Notes: generated by a model from the letters alone, not told the origin. A stretch of 64,000 bases of DNA from Streptomyces sp. ADI95-17 (GCF_003846175.1 NZ_ML123044.1:1416989-1480988); one strand, 5' to 3'. Shown: positions 23,860 through 32,805, counted from the first letter of the stretch. Made by a program: numbers and translations.

Positions 23860-25047
23860 ATGTCCGACAGCGCACTTACCGCCGGTATCCCCATATCGGC
23901 CCCCACCGACCTCACCGAGGACCGCCCCGTCTACGTCATCGGCGGCGGGCCGGGCGGCCTCGCCGCCGCAGCGGCCCTGCGCGAGCTGGGCGTACGGGCG
24001 GTGGTGCTGGAGAAGTCCGGGAACGTGGGCGCGTCCTGGCGCCGTCACTACGACCGGCTGCACCTCCACACGACCCGGCGCCGGTCCGCGCTCCCGGGGC
24101 TCGCGATGCCGCGCCGGTTCGGGCGCTGGGTGTCCAGGGACGATGTGGTGCGCTATCTGGACAAGTACGCCGAGCACCACGAGCTGGAAGTGGTGACGGG
24201 CGTCGAGGTGTCCCGGATCGACCGCGCCCCGGACGGCAGGAGCTGGCAGCTGACCGCGACCGGCGGCCGGGTGCTGACCGGCCGGGCGGTCGTCGTCGCC
24301 ACCGGCTTCAACCACACCCCGCGCATCCCCGACTGGCCCGGCCGCGACACCTTCACCGGCGACCTGGTCCACGCCTGCGACTACCGCAACCCCGCCCCGT
24401 ACGCGGGCAAGGACGTCCTGGTCGTCGGCATCGGCAACACGGGCGCGGAGCTCGCCGTGGACCTGGTCGAGGGCGGTGCGGCCCGGGTACGGATCGCCGT
24501 GCGCACCGTGCCGCACATCGTGCGCCGTTCGACGGCGGGCTGGCCCGCGCAGCTGACCGGCATCCTGGTCCGCAGGCTGCCGGTCCGGCTGGTCGACCGG
24601 GCCGGGCGCCTGATGGCCAGGATCGCCGTGCCCGACCTCGCCGCGCAGGGCCTCCCCCGCCCGGACACCGGCCTGTACTCACGGGTCAAGGACGGCGCGA
24701 TCCCGGTGCAGGACGTGGGACTGATCGACGCGGTGAAGCGCGGCCGGGTGGTGCCGGTGGCGGCCGTCGAGTCGTTCGACGGGGACGCGGTGGTACTGGC
24801 GGGCGGCGACCGGATCACCCCGGACACGGTGATCGCGGCGACCGGCTACCGGCGGTCCCTGGAGGGCCTGGTCGGCCACCTCGGCGTGCTGGACGCCCGG
24901 GGCCGCCCGGTCGTCCACGGCGCCCGCACCCCCAAGCAGGCCCCGGGGCTGTACTTCACCGGCTTCACCAACCCGATCAGCGGCATGCTGCGCGAACTGG
25001 CCCTGGACGCCCGCAAGATCGCCAAGAAGGCGGCACGCAGGCGCTGA
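23860..25047 (+). CDS. FAD/NADP-dependent flavin monooxygenase
   Basis: 395 residues. FAD-binding VIGGGPGGLAAAAAL (about 24-38), a WRRHYDRLHLHT motif like that of flavin-containing and YUCCA-type monooxygenases, and an NADPH-binding VVGIGNTGAELAVDL (about 188-202). ATG-rich FATGxN-like VVATGFNH is present. It may hydroxylate or Baeyer-Villiger oxidise a carbonyl compound. Start ATG 23860, without a strong ribosome-binding site. The only nearby palindrome is 158 bases away on the DoxX side, so regulon membership is uncertain. A hairpin at 25048-25071 follows the stop. Confidence 0.85.
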   Translation: MSDSALTAGIPISAPTDLTEDRPVYVIGGGPGGLAAAAALRELGVRAVVLEKSGNVGASWRRHYDRLHLHTTRRRSALPGLAMPRRFGRWVSRDDVVRYLDKYAEHHELEVVTGVEVSRIDRAPDGRSWQLTATGGRVLTGRAVVVATGFNHTPRIPDWPGRDTFTGDLVHACDYRNPAPYAGKDVLVVGIGNTGAELAVDLVEGGAARVRIAVRTVPHIVRRSTAGWPAQLTGILVRRLPVRLVDRAGRLMARIAVPDLAAQGLPRPDTGLYSRVKDGAIPVQDVGLIDAVKRGRVVPVAAVESFDGDAVVLAGGDRITPDTVIAATGYRRSLEGLVGHLGVLDARGRPVVHGARTPKQAPGLYFTGFTNPISGMLRELALDARKIAKKAARRR

Positions 25048-25071
25048 GCCCGCGCGGGGCGGGGCGCGGGC
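25048..25071. terminator. Short GC-rich hairpin after the flavin monooxygenase
   Basis: GCCCGCGC (25048-25055) pairs with GCGCGGGC (25064-25071) across an eight-base loop, between converging genes. Confidence 0.5.
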
Positions 25072-25091
25072 TGCCGGTTCCGCCCGTGGGC

Positions 25092-25679
25092 TCAGGCGTA
25101 CAGCGGCAGCCCGTCGGTCGAGATCGTCCACTCGCCGATGGTGACGTCCTCGCCGTACACGAAGTCCTTGCGGATCGCGTACCTCGGGCCTTCCGGCGTC
25201 GCGTGGATCTCGGAGAGGACGGCGCCCGTGCCCGTACGGGGGTCGAAGATCGCGTAGACGGGGACGCCGAGCAGTGGGTAGTCCCGCAGCTTGCTCACCC
25301 AGTCGTTGTCCGGGTTGGACCGGGAGACGACCTCGATGGCGGCGATGAGCGTAAGGGGGTCGAGGGAGCCGTCAACCTCCATGTCGTTCTCGGCGATCAC
25401 CATGATGTCGGGGTGGCGCATGATGCCCTGAGGTACGTTCTCCACATCAGGGGTCCCGGTGTGAGCTGCCAGTTCTTCCGGCATCACCTTCTCCAGGCGC
25501 TTCCGAAGACGGAGTGCCGTCAGCTCGTGGAGTCCGGCGGGCGCCATCATGTCGTGGACGATTCCTTCTTTGGTGATCTCAATTTTCCCGGGAACGTCGT
25601 CCTGCATCTGCTCGACGATGTCGCGCATGGCCCGGTAGTGGAGCGAATCCCGCTGTGCGTGGTCCGGGGCGTTGGCCAT
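25092..25679 (-). CDS. Uma2-family (DUF820) putative endonuclease
   Basis: 195 residues. The PDDEXK-like core of the Uma2 family is visible: MRHPDIMVIAEND, then LIAAIEVVSRSNPDNDW and KLRDYPLLGVPVYAIFDPRTG. Start ATG 25679 follows GAGGAG by eight bases. Streptomyces genomes carry many such genes. Nuclease activity and biological role are unproven. It lies 50 bases downstream of the HTH gene on the same strand. Another copy of the family is at 33661. Confidence 0.85.
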   Translation of the reverse strand: MANAPDHAQRDSLHYRAMRDIVEQMQDDVPGKIEITKEGIVHDMMAPAGLHELTALRLRKRLEKVMPEELAAHTGTPDVENVPQGIMRHPDIMVIAENDMEVDGSLDPLTLIAAIEVVSRSNPDNDWVSKLRDYPLLGVPVYAIFDPRTGTGAVLSEIHATPEGPRYAIRKDFVYGEDVTIGEWTISTDGLPLYA

Positions 25680-25728
25680 GGCGTGCGCTCCTCGTCTGCG
25701 CCTGGGGGCAAGGGTCGTCACGTTCATG

Positions 25729-26679
25729 CTAGGCGGCCTCCTTCAGGTCGGTTCGGCACTCGCGGCAGTGGCCCGGCTCGGGGGCACGGAAGGCCCGGTC
25801 GCAGCCGTCACAGTTCTGGAGGGGGTCACGGCACGGCGCGGCCTCGTCGGCCGGGGCGGTGGGCAGGGGTGGAGGCAGGAGCACGGTGAGGCGGTGGGCG
25901 AGGAGTCCCGCCGGACGGGTCAGCGATTCGGGCAGGTCCGCGACGAGGGTGCGGCGTACGGCGTCGGGCCGCGCGTCCCGTTCGAGCCAGGCGGCCACGG
26001 CGGGGGCCAGCCGGCGGATGTCGGCCTCGCCCAGCAGCAGCCGGGATTCGTGGCGCCGAAGGTCCGCGAGGAGTTCGACAGCCACGCGATGCCGGTCGAG
26101 GTCGTGAGCCTGCGGGCGGGGAAGCGGAGGGCGCGGCGGCGCGGGGGCCGGGGCGGGTTCGTCCGTCTTGGGCGTCTCCGGCGCGGGAGCGGGCGTGGGA
26201 GCCGAGGGCGCGGGGGCGGGCGTGACCGTTTCCGGGCGGGGCGCGGGGACCGGGCGGACGGGCCTTGGTCGCGGCCCGGACTCCGACGTCGGCCGGGTCT
26301 GCGGCTGCGGCTGCGGCGCTGCGGCGGACCTCGTACCGGTGAGGGGCTGGTTGTACGAGACCGTGCGGGTGACGACCCTGCCGCTGGGCAGTCGCTCCCG
26401 GGTGCGCTTCAGGTAGCCGTGGGCCTCCAGTTCGCGCAGGGCGGCGGCGATGCGGGCCTCGCTCTCCGGGAAACGGTCGGCGAGGGGCTTGATGCCGATC
26501 CTGGCGCCGTCGGGCAGCGACTGGATGTGGGCGGCGAGCCCGATCGCGACGAGGGACAGTTCGCGGTGCTGGGCGAGGTGGTTGCCCACGACCGTGAAGC
26601 GACCGGTGTGCCGGGTGTCGATATGTACGACACCGGATGACGGGGCGCGCGAGGGCGCGCTAATCTGCGGGGTATCCAT
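25729..26679 (-). CDS. Winged-helix DNA-binding protein with proline-rich linker and zinc motif
   Basis: 316 residues. The winged-helix domain spans about residues 25-110 (LVAIGLAAHIQSLPDGARIGIKPLADRFPES, then ALRELEAHGYL and a VTRTVSYN wing). It is followed by an 80-residue Pro/Ala linker and a C-terminal helical domain ending in CDGCDRAF and CRECRTDL, a four-cysteine zinc-binding motif. This architecture recurs in Streptomyces as a replication-initiator-like or regulatory HTH protein of unknown function. Upstream lies a G-rich tract at 26861. Confidence 0.78.
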   Translation of the reverse strand: MDTPQISAPSRAPSSGVVHIDTRHTGRFTVVGNHLAQHRELSLVAIGLAAHIQSLPDGARIGIKPLADRFPESEARIAAALRELEAHGYLKRTRERLPSGRVVTRTVSYNQPLTGTRSAAAPQPQPQTRPTSESGPRPRPVRPVPAPRPETVTPAPAPSAPTPAPAPETPKTDEPAPAPAPPRPPLPRPQAHDLDRHRVAVELLADLRRHESRLLLGEADIRRLAPAVAAWLERDARPDAVRRTLVADLPESLTRPAGLLAHRLTVLLPPPLPTAPADEAAPCRDPLQNCDGCDRAFRAPEPGHCRECRTDLKEAA

Positions 26680-27003
26680 CAGGAAGCTTGCTTCTTCCTT
26701 GTTGGTCAGGCCCTCGTTTCAGGATTGCCGTCCTGGCGAGGGCCGTCGCGCGTCTGGGGTTGTGTGGCGAGCATATGCCGGACAACCGGCCTCACTTCCA
26801 GCCGAGTTGGGGAAGCTCACCCGTGTGAGTGACGGGCGTGAAGTGGGGTGCGGCGGGGCGGGGTGGGGTTGGGTTGGGAAGGGTTTTTCTCCCCGGTTCT
26901 TAGATCTTTTGACGTCGTGCACGACCACGTCGCGGTCCCCCGCGTCGTCGTTCACCGGATCGCGGTCCACCGGGTCGCGGCTGTCACGATCCGGTGCGGC
27001 CGC
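26680..27003. other. Intergenic region with G-quadruplex-like tract
   Basis: No gene supported. It contains a run of G-triplets separated by two-base spacers at 26861-26883 on the plus strand, followed by TTTTT (26884-26888), and is more AT-rich to either side. No RNA gene was recognised. Confidence 0.5.
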
Positions 27004-27192
27004 TCACCGTACGAGGTCGAGCTCGGCCCAGACCGTCTTGCGCGGGAACGGGCCGGGCACGATGCCCCAGTCCCCCAGATGCGCCGTGGCCAGCAGCCGG
27101 GCAAGGCGGGCGCCCCGGCGCGTGGGCGAGAGCAGCACGGTGAACGCGCGGGTGGGGGAGGCCAGTTGAGGTTGAGCGATTTCTCGATTCAC
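27004..27192 (-). pseudogene. Internally deleted ATP-binding (RsbW-like) protein
   Basis: 62 codons that read as the N-terminus of the Streptomyces anti-sigma-type ATP-binding family (TRAFTVLLSPTRRGARLARLLATAHLGDWG) joined directly to its C-terminus (PFPRKTVWAELDL). All the central HATPase motifs, including the N-box and G-box, are missing. GTG 27192 is the start. Such ATPases normally sit divergent from an XRE/DUF397 pair, exactly as here, which supports the assignment. The frame is open, so a short protein could still be made. Confidence 0.6.
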
Positions 27193-27357
27193 GTCACTCA
27201 GCGTGGCCGGGCCCGCATACCGTGAACAGTGACAAAGCTCTTGCGTACGGTAACTGTCCGGGGCTTGTCCAGCGCTGTCCTGGCTGTCCGGGGTGACGGG
27301 CCGGGGACAGAAGGGGTTGAGGAAGAGAACGGCACGCACAGCGGAAATGGGGCACGG

Positions 27358-28236
27358 ATGAGCGTGGATGGGGCCGGTACGGAACGCGCTGACGGCGGAG
27401 CGGACGAGTCCGGCTGGGACGTGGATCCCGATGACGAGTCGGGCCTGGCCGTGCTCGCCGCAGTGGGCCGCCAGCTCAAGGCATGGCGGGAGTCGGCGGG
27501 CCTGCGGGCCTGCGAGTTCGGCACGGCGATCGGGTACGGGGAGGACCTGGTCTACAAGGTGGAGAGCGGCCGTCGCATCCCCCGGCCGGAGCTCCTGGAC
27601 AGAGCGGACAGGGTACTGGGGGCCAGCGGGAAGCTCTCCGCGATGAAGCAGGACGTGGCGGAGGTCCGGTACCCGAAGAAGATCCGGGCGCTGGCCAAGC
27701 TGGAATCCCGAGCAGTGGAGCTCGCGTCGTACGGAAGCCAAAACCTGCACGGTTTGTTGCAGACCGAGGAATACGCCCGGGCATTGCTCGGCACTCGGCG
27801 CCCCATGTTGTCCCGGGATGAGTTGGAGCGAGCAGTGGCCGCGCGCATGGCGCGGCAATCGATCTTCGAACGGGAGCCCGCTCCGGAGCTCAGCTTCGTA
27901 CAGGAGGAGACATCGCTGCGCCGCCCGACCGGAGGTCTGGCGGTGTGGCGCCAGCAGCTTGAGAACCTGCTCAAGGTCGGCAGGTTGCCCTCCGTGGAGA
28001 TTCAGGTGATGCCGACGTCTCAATGGGACCACCCAGGAACGGGCGGACGCATTCAGGTCCTGAAGTTCGCTGACGGTTCTGCGATCGGACGGACCGACGA
28101 CGAGTTCGCGGGCCGCCCGGTTTCCAACCCGCGACAGCTCCGTATTCTTGAGTTGCGGTATGGCATTATCCGGGCTCGGGCTCTCTCGCCAGAAGAGTCA
28201 CTGGCCTTCATCGAGCGAGTGCTGGGAGAAACATGA
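27358..28236 (+). CDS. XRE-family regulator with DUF5753 domain
   Basis: 292 residues. The HTH spans about 30-85 (GRQLKAWRESAGLRACEFGTAIGYGEDLVYKVESGRRIP). DUF5753 follows (about 105-285: SYGSQNLHGLLQTEEYARALL, then SFVQEETSLRRP and LPSVEIQVMP). Start ATG 27358. The family includes WhiJ-like developmental regulators that work with a DUF397 partner. The stop overlaps the first DUF397 gene (ATGA). The open frame upstream of 27358 is not gene-like. Confidence 0.88.
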   Translation: MSVDGAGTERADGGADESGWDVDPDDESGLAVLAAVGRQLKAWRESAGLRACEFGTAIGYGEDLVYKVESGRRIPRPELLDRADRVLGASGKLSAMKQDVAEVRYPKKIRALAKLESRAVELASYGSQNLHGLLQTEEYARALLGTRRPMLSRDELERAVAARMARQSIFEREPAPELSFVQEETSLRRPTGGLAVWRQQLENLLKVGRLPSVEIQVMPTSQWDHPGTGGRIQVLKFADGSAIGRTDDEFAGRPVSNPRQLRILELRYGIIRARALSPEESLAFIERVLGET

Positions 28237-28442
28237 TCCACGAGCAATCCGCCGGGGATGGCCCCGAGTTGGAGTGGTTCAAGAGCACCTACAGCGACAG
28301 CAGCAACCCCAGTGATTGCATCGAGGTCGCGGCCACCCCGGGCACAGTCCACGTCCGCGACTCGAAGAACGTGCCCGGCCCCCGAATCGCCGTCACGCCC
28401 ACGGCATGGGCGGACTTCGTGAACTACGCGTCCACGAACTGA
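28233..28442 (+). CDS. DUF397 protein, copy 1
   Basis: 69 residues of the DUF397 family: LEWFKSTYSDSSNPSDCIEVA, then VHVRDSKN and WADFVNYA. It overlaps the XRE stop by four bases and is thus coupled to it. DUF397 proteins act as partners or antagonists of DUF5753 regulators, as in the WhiJ system. The downstream gene is a close duplicate. Confidence 0.88.
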   Translation: MIHEQSAGDGPELEWFKSTYSDSSNPSDCIEVAATPGTVHVRDSKNVPGPRIAVTPTAWADFVNYASTN

Positions 28443-28483
28443 CCGACATCATCCGCGCCCGCGACGCAAGCGCTGGGAGACAC

Positions 28484-28693
28484 ATGATCCGCAAGCCCTC
28501 CGCCCGGGACACTTCCGAGCTGAAGTGGTTCAAGAGCAGCTACAGCGACAGCAGCAGCGGAAACGACTGCGTCGAGGTCGCGGCCACCCCGGGCACGGTC
28601 CACGTCCGCGACTCGAAGCACGTGCCCGGCCCCCGATTCGCCGTCACACCCACGACATGGGCGGACTTCGTGAACTACGCGTCCGCGAGCTGA
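28484..28693 (+). CDS. DUF397 protein, copy 2 (tandem duplicate)
   Basis: 69 residues, very similar to copy 1, with near-identical stretches VEVAATPGTVHVRDSK and WADFVNYAS. The duplication includes the ribosome-binding region: GCTGGGAGA before ATGATCC occurs at both genes. Differences concentrate in the N-terminal 30 residues. ATG 28484 is 41 bases after copy 1. Confidence 0.85.
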   Translation: MIRKPSARDTSELKWFKSSYSDSSSGNDCVEVAATPGTVHVRDSKHVPGPRFAVTPTTWADFVNYASAS

Positions 28694-28713
28694 CGGGCGT
28701 CGGTGGCTGACCC

Positions 28714-28752
28714 GCGCGGGGCGCGGCCGGGAGGACCGGTCGCGTCCCGCGC
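28714..28752. terminator. Hairpin between converging genes
   Basis: GCGCGGGGCGCG (28714-28725) pairs with CGCGTCCCGCGC (28741-28752) with one mismatch, loop of 15. It follows the DUF397 pair and precedes the converging secreted-protein stop. Confidence 0.55.
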
Positions 28753-28774
28753 TCGTGTCGAGGGGGGACGTGGG

Positions 28775-30130
28775 TCAGGCTGCGGGCGTGGCGTTCAGCA
28801 CGAGCTGGGCCGTGTTGTTGGCCGGCTGCGGGTCGAACGGGAAGGTCGCGGGGCTGGAGCCACCGGTGGTGAGCATGACGCGGCCGGTCGCGTCGGGGAC
28901 CACTCGGTCGATGCGCAGCTGGAACGGGAGCGAGCGCGTCTCGTCCGGCAGGGCCCAGTACGGCATCTCGCAGCTGTAGCGCGGGGCGCCGGTCCGCTGC
29001 GGGTAGTGGCCGCCGCTCAGGGTGCGCGGTTCGCAGTCGGCGGGGGCGGAGGTGACGGTGACGCCCTCGGGGACGGTGACGTCGACCGCCGCGACCGGGT
29101 CGCCGGAGCCGAGGTTGCCGATCCAGGCCGGGCCGTTGTTACGGAAGCCGAGTTCGGCGGTGACGGTCTCGCCGACGCCGCCCGTGACCTGGGTGCCCTG
29201 GGCCGCGAAGTCCGCCGTGTTCACCGCGCCGAAGGCGGCGATCGTGTAGTTGTCCTCCTCCGAGAGGTCGGTGGCTCCGTTGCCGGGCTCGACACTGATG
29301 TCGAGGCGCTCGGCGTACGCGTGCGCGGCGAGGGCGACCCGCAGCGGCGACGGCAGGGTGAAGGCGTCACCCGGCTCGACGACCTGGTCGAAGGAGCAGG
29401 TGGCGTGGGACATCGGGGCGTAGTCGCCGCCGGTCGTCCTGTAGGTGCACTCGGGGTACTCGGTGAGGAAGTCGAGCCCGTACGAAGCGGTGAAGGTGGC
29501 GGTGACACCCTCGGAGCGCTCGCTGCCCTTGTTGGTCACCGCGAACGGCACGGTCCGGGCGGCGCCCGGCTGGAGGTTCTTGACCGGGGTGATCTCGCCG
29601 AGGGACAGGTCGGGGCCCGAACCGACTGAGACCGTGGTGTCGAACGAGTCGCGCGGGGCTTCCAGCGTGCCGTCGGGGCCGCCGGTGGCCACGGCGGCAT
29701 AGGTGATCCGCCCCTGGGCCCCGGTCGCGGCGCCGTCGGCGGCGCGGACCGTGAGGTGGACCTGCGGGCTGTAGGCGTCACCGATGACGGGCACCTCGGG
29801 GACGGTGCAGACGGCCGTGGTCCCGGTCGGGGCGCAGTTGTCGGGCCAGGTCACATCGGCCACCCCGGCGATGCCGGAGATGTCGACCGAGAGCCGGCCG
29901 TCGGTGACGGCGAAGTTGTCGTTGTCGTGGTAGAGCCCGATGTCCAGCGGGCTGCCCTCCGACGTACTGCCGCCGGGGATCAGCTTCTGCTCGCTCGGCG
30001 CCTGTATCCAGAGCTGGTCGGTCTGCTCCTCGGCGAACGCGGGGGCCGCGAGGCCGGCGGTCAGCAGTCCGGCGGCTGCGGCGACACAGACACCGAGGCG
30101 CACGGTGCGCCGGGCGGAGACGGGTCTCAT
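28775..30130 (-). CDS. Secreted protein with CARDB/DUF11-like beta domains
   Basis: 451 residues. Sec signal peptide with twin arginines in the n-region (MRPVSARRTVRLGVCVAAAA), hydrophobic core and likely cleavage after APAFAEE. The remainder is beta-rich, with two or three Ig-like repeats such as GAARTVPFAVTNKGSERSEGVTATFTA and GETVTAELGFRNNGPAW, typical of CARDB/DUF11 domains. Six or more cysteines suggest disulfides. There is no sortase signal or membrane anchor, so it is probably released. Function unknown. Confidence 0.8.
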   Translation of the reverse strand: MRPVSARRTVRLGVCVAAAAGLLTAGLAAPAFAEEQTDQLWIQAPSEQKLIPGGSTSEGSPLDIGLYHDNDNFAVTDGRLSVDISGIAGVADVTWPDNCAPTGTTAVCTVPEVPVIGDAYSPQVHLTVRAADGAATGAQGRITYAAVATGGPDGTLEAPRDSFDTTVSVGSGPDLSLGEITPVKNLQPGAARTVPFAVTNKGSERSEGVTATFTASYGLDFLTEYPECTYRTTGGDYAPMSHATCSFDQVVEPGDAFTLPSPLRVALAAHAYAERLDISVEPGNGATDLSEEDNYTIAAFGAVNTADFAAQGTQVTGGVGETVTAELGFRNNGPAWIGNLGSGDPVAAVDVTVPEGVTVTSAPADCEPRTLSGGHYPQRTGAPRYSCEMPYWALPDETRSLPFQLRIDRVVPDATGRVMLTTGGSSPATFPFDPQPANNTAQLVLNATPAA

Positions 30131-30275
30131 GTTTCTCCCAGGGGTGGGCCACGGATGGCGGGCGACGGCCGGTGTGTCCGGCCCGACCGTTGGACGTCCA
30201 AGATCACCCGGAGGTTGTACGGCTCCGTCCGTCGCCGCCGACCCGCTCTTACAGGCTTTGCCTGCACACCCATTC

Positions 30276-30290
30276 CTGACGCGCCGTCAG
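30276..30290. promoter_or_regulatory. Regulon palindrome 5: CTGACGCGCCGTCAG
   Basis: Exact consensus match in the promoter region of the acyl-CoA synthetase gene at 30375. Paired with palindrome 6; centre-to-centre distance 24 bases. Confidence 0.75.
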
Positions 30291-30299
30291 TTCAGTAAC

Positions 30300-30314
30300 C
30301 TGACAGGGCGTCAG
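30300..30314. promoter_or_regulatory. Regulon palindrome 6: CTGACAGGGCGTCAG
   Basis: Second site of a double operator, one base off consensus in the inner left arm. Two helical turns (24 bases) from palindrome 5, so two dimers could bind on nearly the same face. Confidence 0.72.
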
Positions 30315-30374
30315 CTTTTGGGAGCTGGCCGGGCACGATCACCCGACGGACCCCGAGCAGGAGTGGGCGGAACG

Positions 30375-32606
30375 ATGCTTGGATCGACTCATGGCACCCT
30401 CACCACCGACTTCCGCGCCAGGGTGGTGGCCTGCGGCGAGGAGCCGCACGCCGCCGTCCACAGCATGACGGTCGCCGCCGCCACGGAAGGCGTGCTGGAC
30501 GTCAGCGGCCGGCCGTTGTACGCGGCCGTGCCGGATCTGGACCGGTTCTTCCGGCCCGGGTCCGTGGCCGTCATCGGCGCGTCCGACGCCGAGGGACGGC
30601 CCAACACCGGCATCACCCGGCAGCTGATCCGCTGGGCCGAGCGGGTCGGGGCGCGGCTGTATCCCGTGCACCCCACCAGGAAGTCCGTGTTCGGGCTGGC
30701 CTGTTCTCCTTCCGTCGCGGAGCTGCCGGAGCAGGTCGATCTGGCCGTGCTGCTGGTCGGCGACCCGCTCCCGGTGATCGAGGAACTCGCGCAGGCCAAG
30801 GTGCGGTTCGCCGTCGCCTTCGCCTCCGGGTTCGCCGAGACCGGCGAGGAGGGGGCCGCCGCCCAGGCACGGCTGGCCGCCGCGGTGGAGCGGTCCGGGC
30901 TGCGGCTGCTCGGGCCGAACACCAACCTCAACGCCTTCGAGGAGTTCCGGGACGATCTGGACGGGCCGGCCATCGCGCTGATCACCCAGTCCGGTCACCA
31001 GGGCCGCCCCGTCTACACCCTCCAGGAGCTGGGCGTGCGGCTCTCGCACTGGGCGCCCACGGGCAACGAGGCGGATCTGGAGACCGCCGACTTCATCTCG
31101 TACTTCTCGCAGCGCCCCGAGGTCGGGGCCATCGCCTGCTACGTGGAGGGGCTCAAGGACGGGCGCTCCTTCCTGCTGGCCGCGGACCGGGCGGCGCGGG
31201 CCGGGGTTCCGGTCGTGGCGGTCAAGGTGGGACGTACCGAGACGGGGGCCCGGATGGCCGCGTCACACACCGGCAAGCTGACCGGCGCCGACCAGGTGGT
31301 GGACGCGGCGATGCGGCAGTTCGGTGTGATCCGGGTGGACGGCCTCGACGAACTCCAGGACACCGCGGCGCTGCTCGCGCGGGCCCGGAAGCCGCAGGCC
31401 GAGGGGGTCGTGGTGTATTCGATCTCGGGCGGCACGGGCGCACACTTCTCGGACCTGGCGACCGGCGCGGGGCTGAACCTGCCCACCCTGTCCGAGGCGA
31501 AGCAGCGCGAGCTGCACGAGTGGATCCCGGACTATCTGAACGTGGCGAACCCGGTCGACAACGGCGGCCATCCGGTCGGCGACTGGCGCGGCCGGAAGAT
31601 CATCGACGCGATACTCGCCGACCCCGACGTCGGGGTGCTGATCTGTCCGATCACCGGCCCCTTCCCGCCGATGAGCGACAAGCTCGCGCAGGACCTGGTG
31701 GACGCGGCGGAGAGCACGGACAAGCTGGTGTGCGTGGTGTGGGGCTCGCCCGTCGGTACGGAGGAGGCGTACCGCACGACACTGCTCGGCTCGTCGCGCG
31801 TCGCCACCTTCCGTACCTTCGGCAACTGCATCACCGCAGTGAAGGCCTATCTGGACCACCACCGGTTCGCCGCCTCCTACCGCTCCCCCTTCGACGAGGC
31901 GCCGCGCACGCCCTCGCCCTCGTTCCGCAAGGCGCAGGCGCTGATGCGCCCGGGCCGGCAGCTGAGCGAGCACGCGGCGAAGCAGCTGCTGCGGGCGTAC
32001 GGGATCCGGGTGCCGCGCGAGCAGTTGGTGACCAGCGCCGCGGCGTCCGTCCGGGCGGCGGCCCTGGTCGGCTACCCGGTCGTCATGAAGGCCTCGGGCG
32101 CCCGGCTCGCCCACAAGACCGAACTGGGCCTGGTCAAGGTCGGCCTCACCTCCGCGAGCCAGGTGCGGGACGCGTATCGCGAGCTGACCGACATCGCGCG
32201 GTTCGAGGGCATCGAGCTGGACGGGATCCTGGTCTGCCAGATGGTCGAGCGGGGCGTCGAGATGATGGTCGGCGTCACCCAGGACGCGCTCTTCGGGCCG
32301 ACGGTGACGGTCGGGCTCGGGGGCGTACTCGTCGAGGTGCTGCACGACGCGGCGGTGCGGGTGCCGCCGTTCGGCGAGGACCAGGCGCGCTCGATGCTGG
32401 GCGAACTGCGCGGCCGGGCCCTGCTGGAGGGCGTGCGCGGCGGTCCGCCGGTGGATGTGGACGCGCTCGTCGAGGTCGTGCTGCGGGTGCAGCGGATGGC
32501 GCTGGAACTGGGCGACGACCTCGCCGAGCTGGACATCAACCCGCTGATGGTGCTCGGGCGGGGGCAGGGCGCGGTGGCGCTGGACGCGCTCGCCGTCTGC
32601 CGCTGA
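30375..32606 (+). CDS. Acetate-CoA ligase family protein (ADP-forming type acyl-CoA synthetase)
   Basis: 743 residues in the fused alpha-beta order. CoA-binding Rossmann domain (about 58-150, FFRPGSVAVIGASDAEGRPN), succinyl-CoA-ligase-like domains with the phosphohistidine segment ASHTGKLTGADQVVDAAM (about 296-313), and a C-terminal ATP-grasp domain (about 520-740; YPVVMKASGARLAHKTELG, LAELDINPLMVL). It would activate or deactivate an acyl acid with ATP/ADP; some relatives are acyltransferases or inactive. Start ATG 30375 lies 61 bases past the double operator. A crotonase follows, so this appears to be one catabolic operon. Confidence 0.87.
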   Translation: MLGSTHGTLTTDFRARVVACGEEPHAAVHSMTVAAATEGVLDVSGRPLYAAVPDLDRFFRPGSVAVIGASDAEGRPNTGITRQLIRWAERVGARLYPVHPTRKSVFGLACSPSVAELPEQVDLAVLLVGDPLPVIEELAQAKVRFAVAFASGFAETGEEGAAAQARLAAAVERSGLRLLGPNTNLNAFEEFRDDLDGPAIALITQSGHQGRPVYTLQELGVRLSHWAPTGNEADLETADFISYFSQRPEVGAIACYVEGLKDGRSFLLAADRAARAGVPVVAVKVGRTETGARMAASHTGKLTGADQVVDAAMRQFGVIRVDGLDELQDTAALLARARKPQAEGVVVYSISGGTGAHFSDLATGAGLNLPTLSEAKQRELHEWIPDYLNVANPVDNGGHPVGDWRGRKIIDAILADPDVGVLICPITGPFPPMSDKLAQDLVDAAESTDKLVCVVWGSPVGTEEAYRTTLLGSSRVATFRTFGNCITAVKAYLDHHRFAASYRSPFDEAPRTPSPSFRKAQALMRPGRQLSEHAAKQLLRAYGIRVPREQLVTSAAASVRAAALVGYPVVMKASGARLAHKTELGLVKVGLTSASQVRDAYRELTDIARFEGIELDGILVCQMVERGVEMMVGVTQDALFGPTVTVGLGGVLVEVLHDAAVRVPPFGEDQARSMLGELRGRALLEGVRGGPPVDVDALVEVVLRVQRMALELGDDLAELDINPLMVLGRGQGAVALDALAVCR

Positions 32607-32620
32607 CCGCCGCTCCCCCG

Positions 32621-32752
32621 ACCGCCCGCGCCACGGCTCGCACCGTCGCCCGGACCAACGCCCGCACCACCGCTCGCACCATGGCCCGCGCCACCGCCCG
32701 CACCATGGCCCGAGCCACCGCTCGCACCATGGCCCGAGCCATCGCTCGAACC
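32621..32752. repeat. Eleven-unit 12-bp tandem repeat (24-bp higher order)
   Basis: Units such as ACCATGGCCCGA alternate with GCCACCGCTCGC in the 199-base gap between the synthetase and crotonase genes. The last six units form almost exact 24-bp copies. The length is a multiple of three, so frames stay open, but no ribosome-binding site or family supports translation. Confidence 0.75.
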
Positions 32753-32805
32753 GTCCGCCACCACGACCGCTGCCGCCGCCACCGCGCCCACCCAGGAGCT
32801 GCCCC

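Noticed and set aside
32621..32752. Coding repeat protein or CRISPR
   Set aside because: Pure tandem units without spacers, no start signal, and confined to an intergenic gap.
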